Assembly (NCBI GenBank): GCA_905208455.1 | Contig: CAJLPK010000043.1 | Coordinates: 1 to 14,080 of the forward strand | DNA length: 14,080 nucleotides | Direction of reading: 5' to 3' | From: an uncultured Bacillota bacterium | GTDB taxonomy: Bacteria > Bacillota > Clostridia > Christensenellales > QAND01 | Shown here: piece by piece, positions 14,003 to 14,080 of the stretch | Numbering within the stretch: the stretch's first letter is position 1 | Layout of the letters: each line of letters starts with the position of its first letter | Notes under the pieces: generated by a model | The model's database searches: none | The model's input: the letters and a program-made list of their open reading frames with translations, nothing else | Told to the model about the DNA's origin: nothing | Translations under genes and position numbers: made by a program

Positions 14003-14080
14003 GCCATCAGGGGGAATCCTTTTCCGCGCACACCAAAGAGGAGCTGCTGCATACCACGCCGGCGCATGACGGCTGTATCC
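13999..14080 (+). CDS. whiA: WhiA-family DNA-binding protein, 5' end only
   Basis: From TTG 13999 the frame reads 27 codons to the window edge without a stop, beginning MSHQGESFSAHTKEELLHTT. The SFS...KEEL segment followed by a Cys (in DGC) matches the conserved N-terminus of WhiA, a LAGLIDADG-like plus helix-turn-helix protein that affects sporulation in actinomycetes and division or chromosome segregation in Bacillota. The TTG overlaps the rapZ stop (TTGA), and a purine-rich AGGAAAGG (13978-13985) lies 13 bases upstream, a rather long spacing. Position after rapZ is the usual one for whiA. The identification rests on a short stretch plus context. Confidence 0.75.
   Translation, partial: MSHQGESFSAHTKEELLHTTPAHDGCI

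Noticed and set aside
1..14080. CRISPR arrays, tRNA/rRNA genes, insertion sequences, phage or defence genes
   Set aside because: No regular direct repeats with spacers, no tRNA cloverleaf candidates in the short intergenic gaps, no transposase or integrase motifs, and no terminal inverted repeats were seen.

Overview
The window reads as a core chromosomal segment of a Gram-positive member of the Clostridia (Bacillota) with moderately high GC. I infer this from gene content, not from a database search. The pointers are an hprK-murB-PHP-rapZ-whiA run, an FHA/SEDS/class B PBP cassette, a DUF5685 plus J-domain pair, strong AGGAGG ribosome binding sites, frequent GTG and TTG starts, and very short gene spacing. 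Every supported gene is on the + strand. I see no tRNA, rRNA, CRISPR array, insertion sequence, integrase or phage gene, and no gene-free stretch longer than about 165 bases.

Layout. (1) 1-387: the 3' end of a short-chain dehydrogenase/reductase gene, closed by a clear intrinsic terminator. (2) 388-2549: a new promoter and a three-gene unit of a DUF5685 protein, a J-domain/TPR protein with a glycine/glutamine linker and a cysteine-rich tail, and a multi-pass membrane protein, closed by a second terminator. The J-domain gene most likely starts at a CTG inside the end of the preceding gene. (3) 2559-3052: a single ArsR-family repressor gene with its own promoter and an AT-rich inverted repeat over the -10. 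(4) 3065-8438: a perfect TATAAT promoter followed by a membrane-anchored FHA-like protein, a SEDS glycosyltransferase (FtsW/RodA/SpoVE class) with an unusual charged tail, a class B penicillin-binding protein and uvrC, all nearly touching. (5) 8375-11379: a good promoter inside the end of uvrC, then a Cof-type HAD phosphatase, HPr kinase/phosphorylase (hprK) and an exported protein resembling an ABC solute-binding protein. (6) 11364-14080: a promoter at the end of that gene, then murB, a PHP-domain hydrolase, rapZ and the first 27 codons of whiA, cut by the window edge.

Functionally, the right three quarters combine cell-envelope growth (SEDS transglycosylase with its transpeptidase partner, and MurB for UDP-MurNAc synthesis) with carbon-status signalling and control (HprK, RapZ, WhiA) and nucleotide excision repair (UvrC). 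The linkage of hprK, murB, rapZ and whiA is familiar in Clostridia. The exported solute-binding-like gene between hprK and murB, the absence of a yvcK/cofD-like gene between rapZ and whiA, the degenerate FHA domain and the SEDS tail are the less ordinary points. I found no convincing wholly new system. The best candidates for undescribed biology are the DUF5685/J-domain/membrane-protein unit and the FHA/SEDS/PBP cassette.
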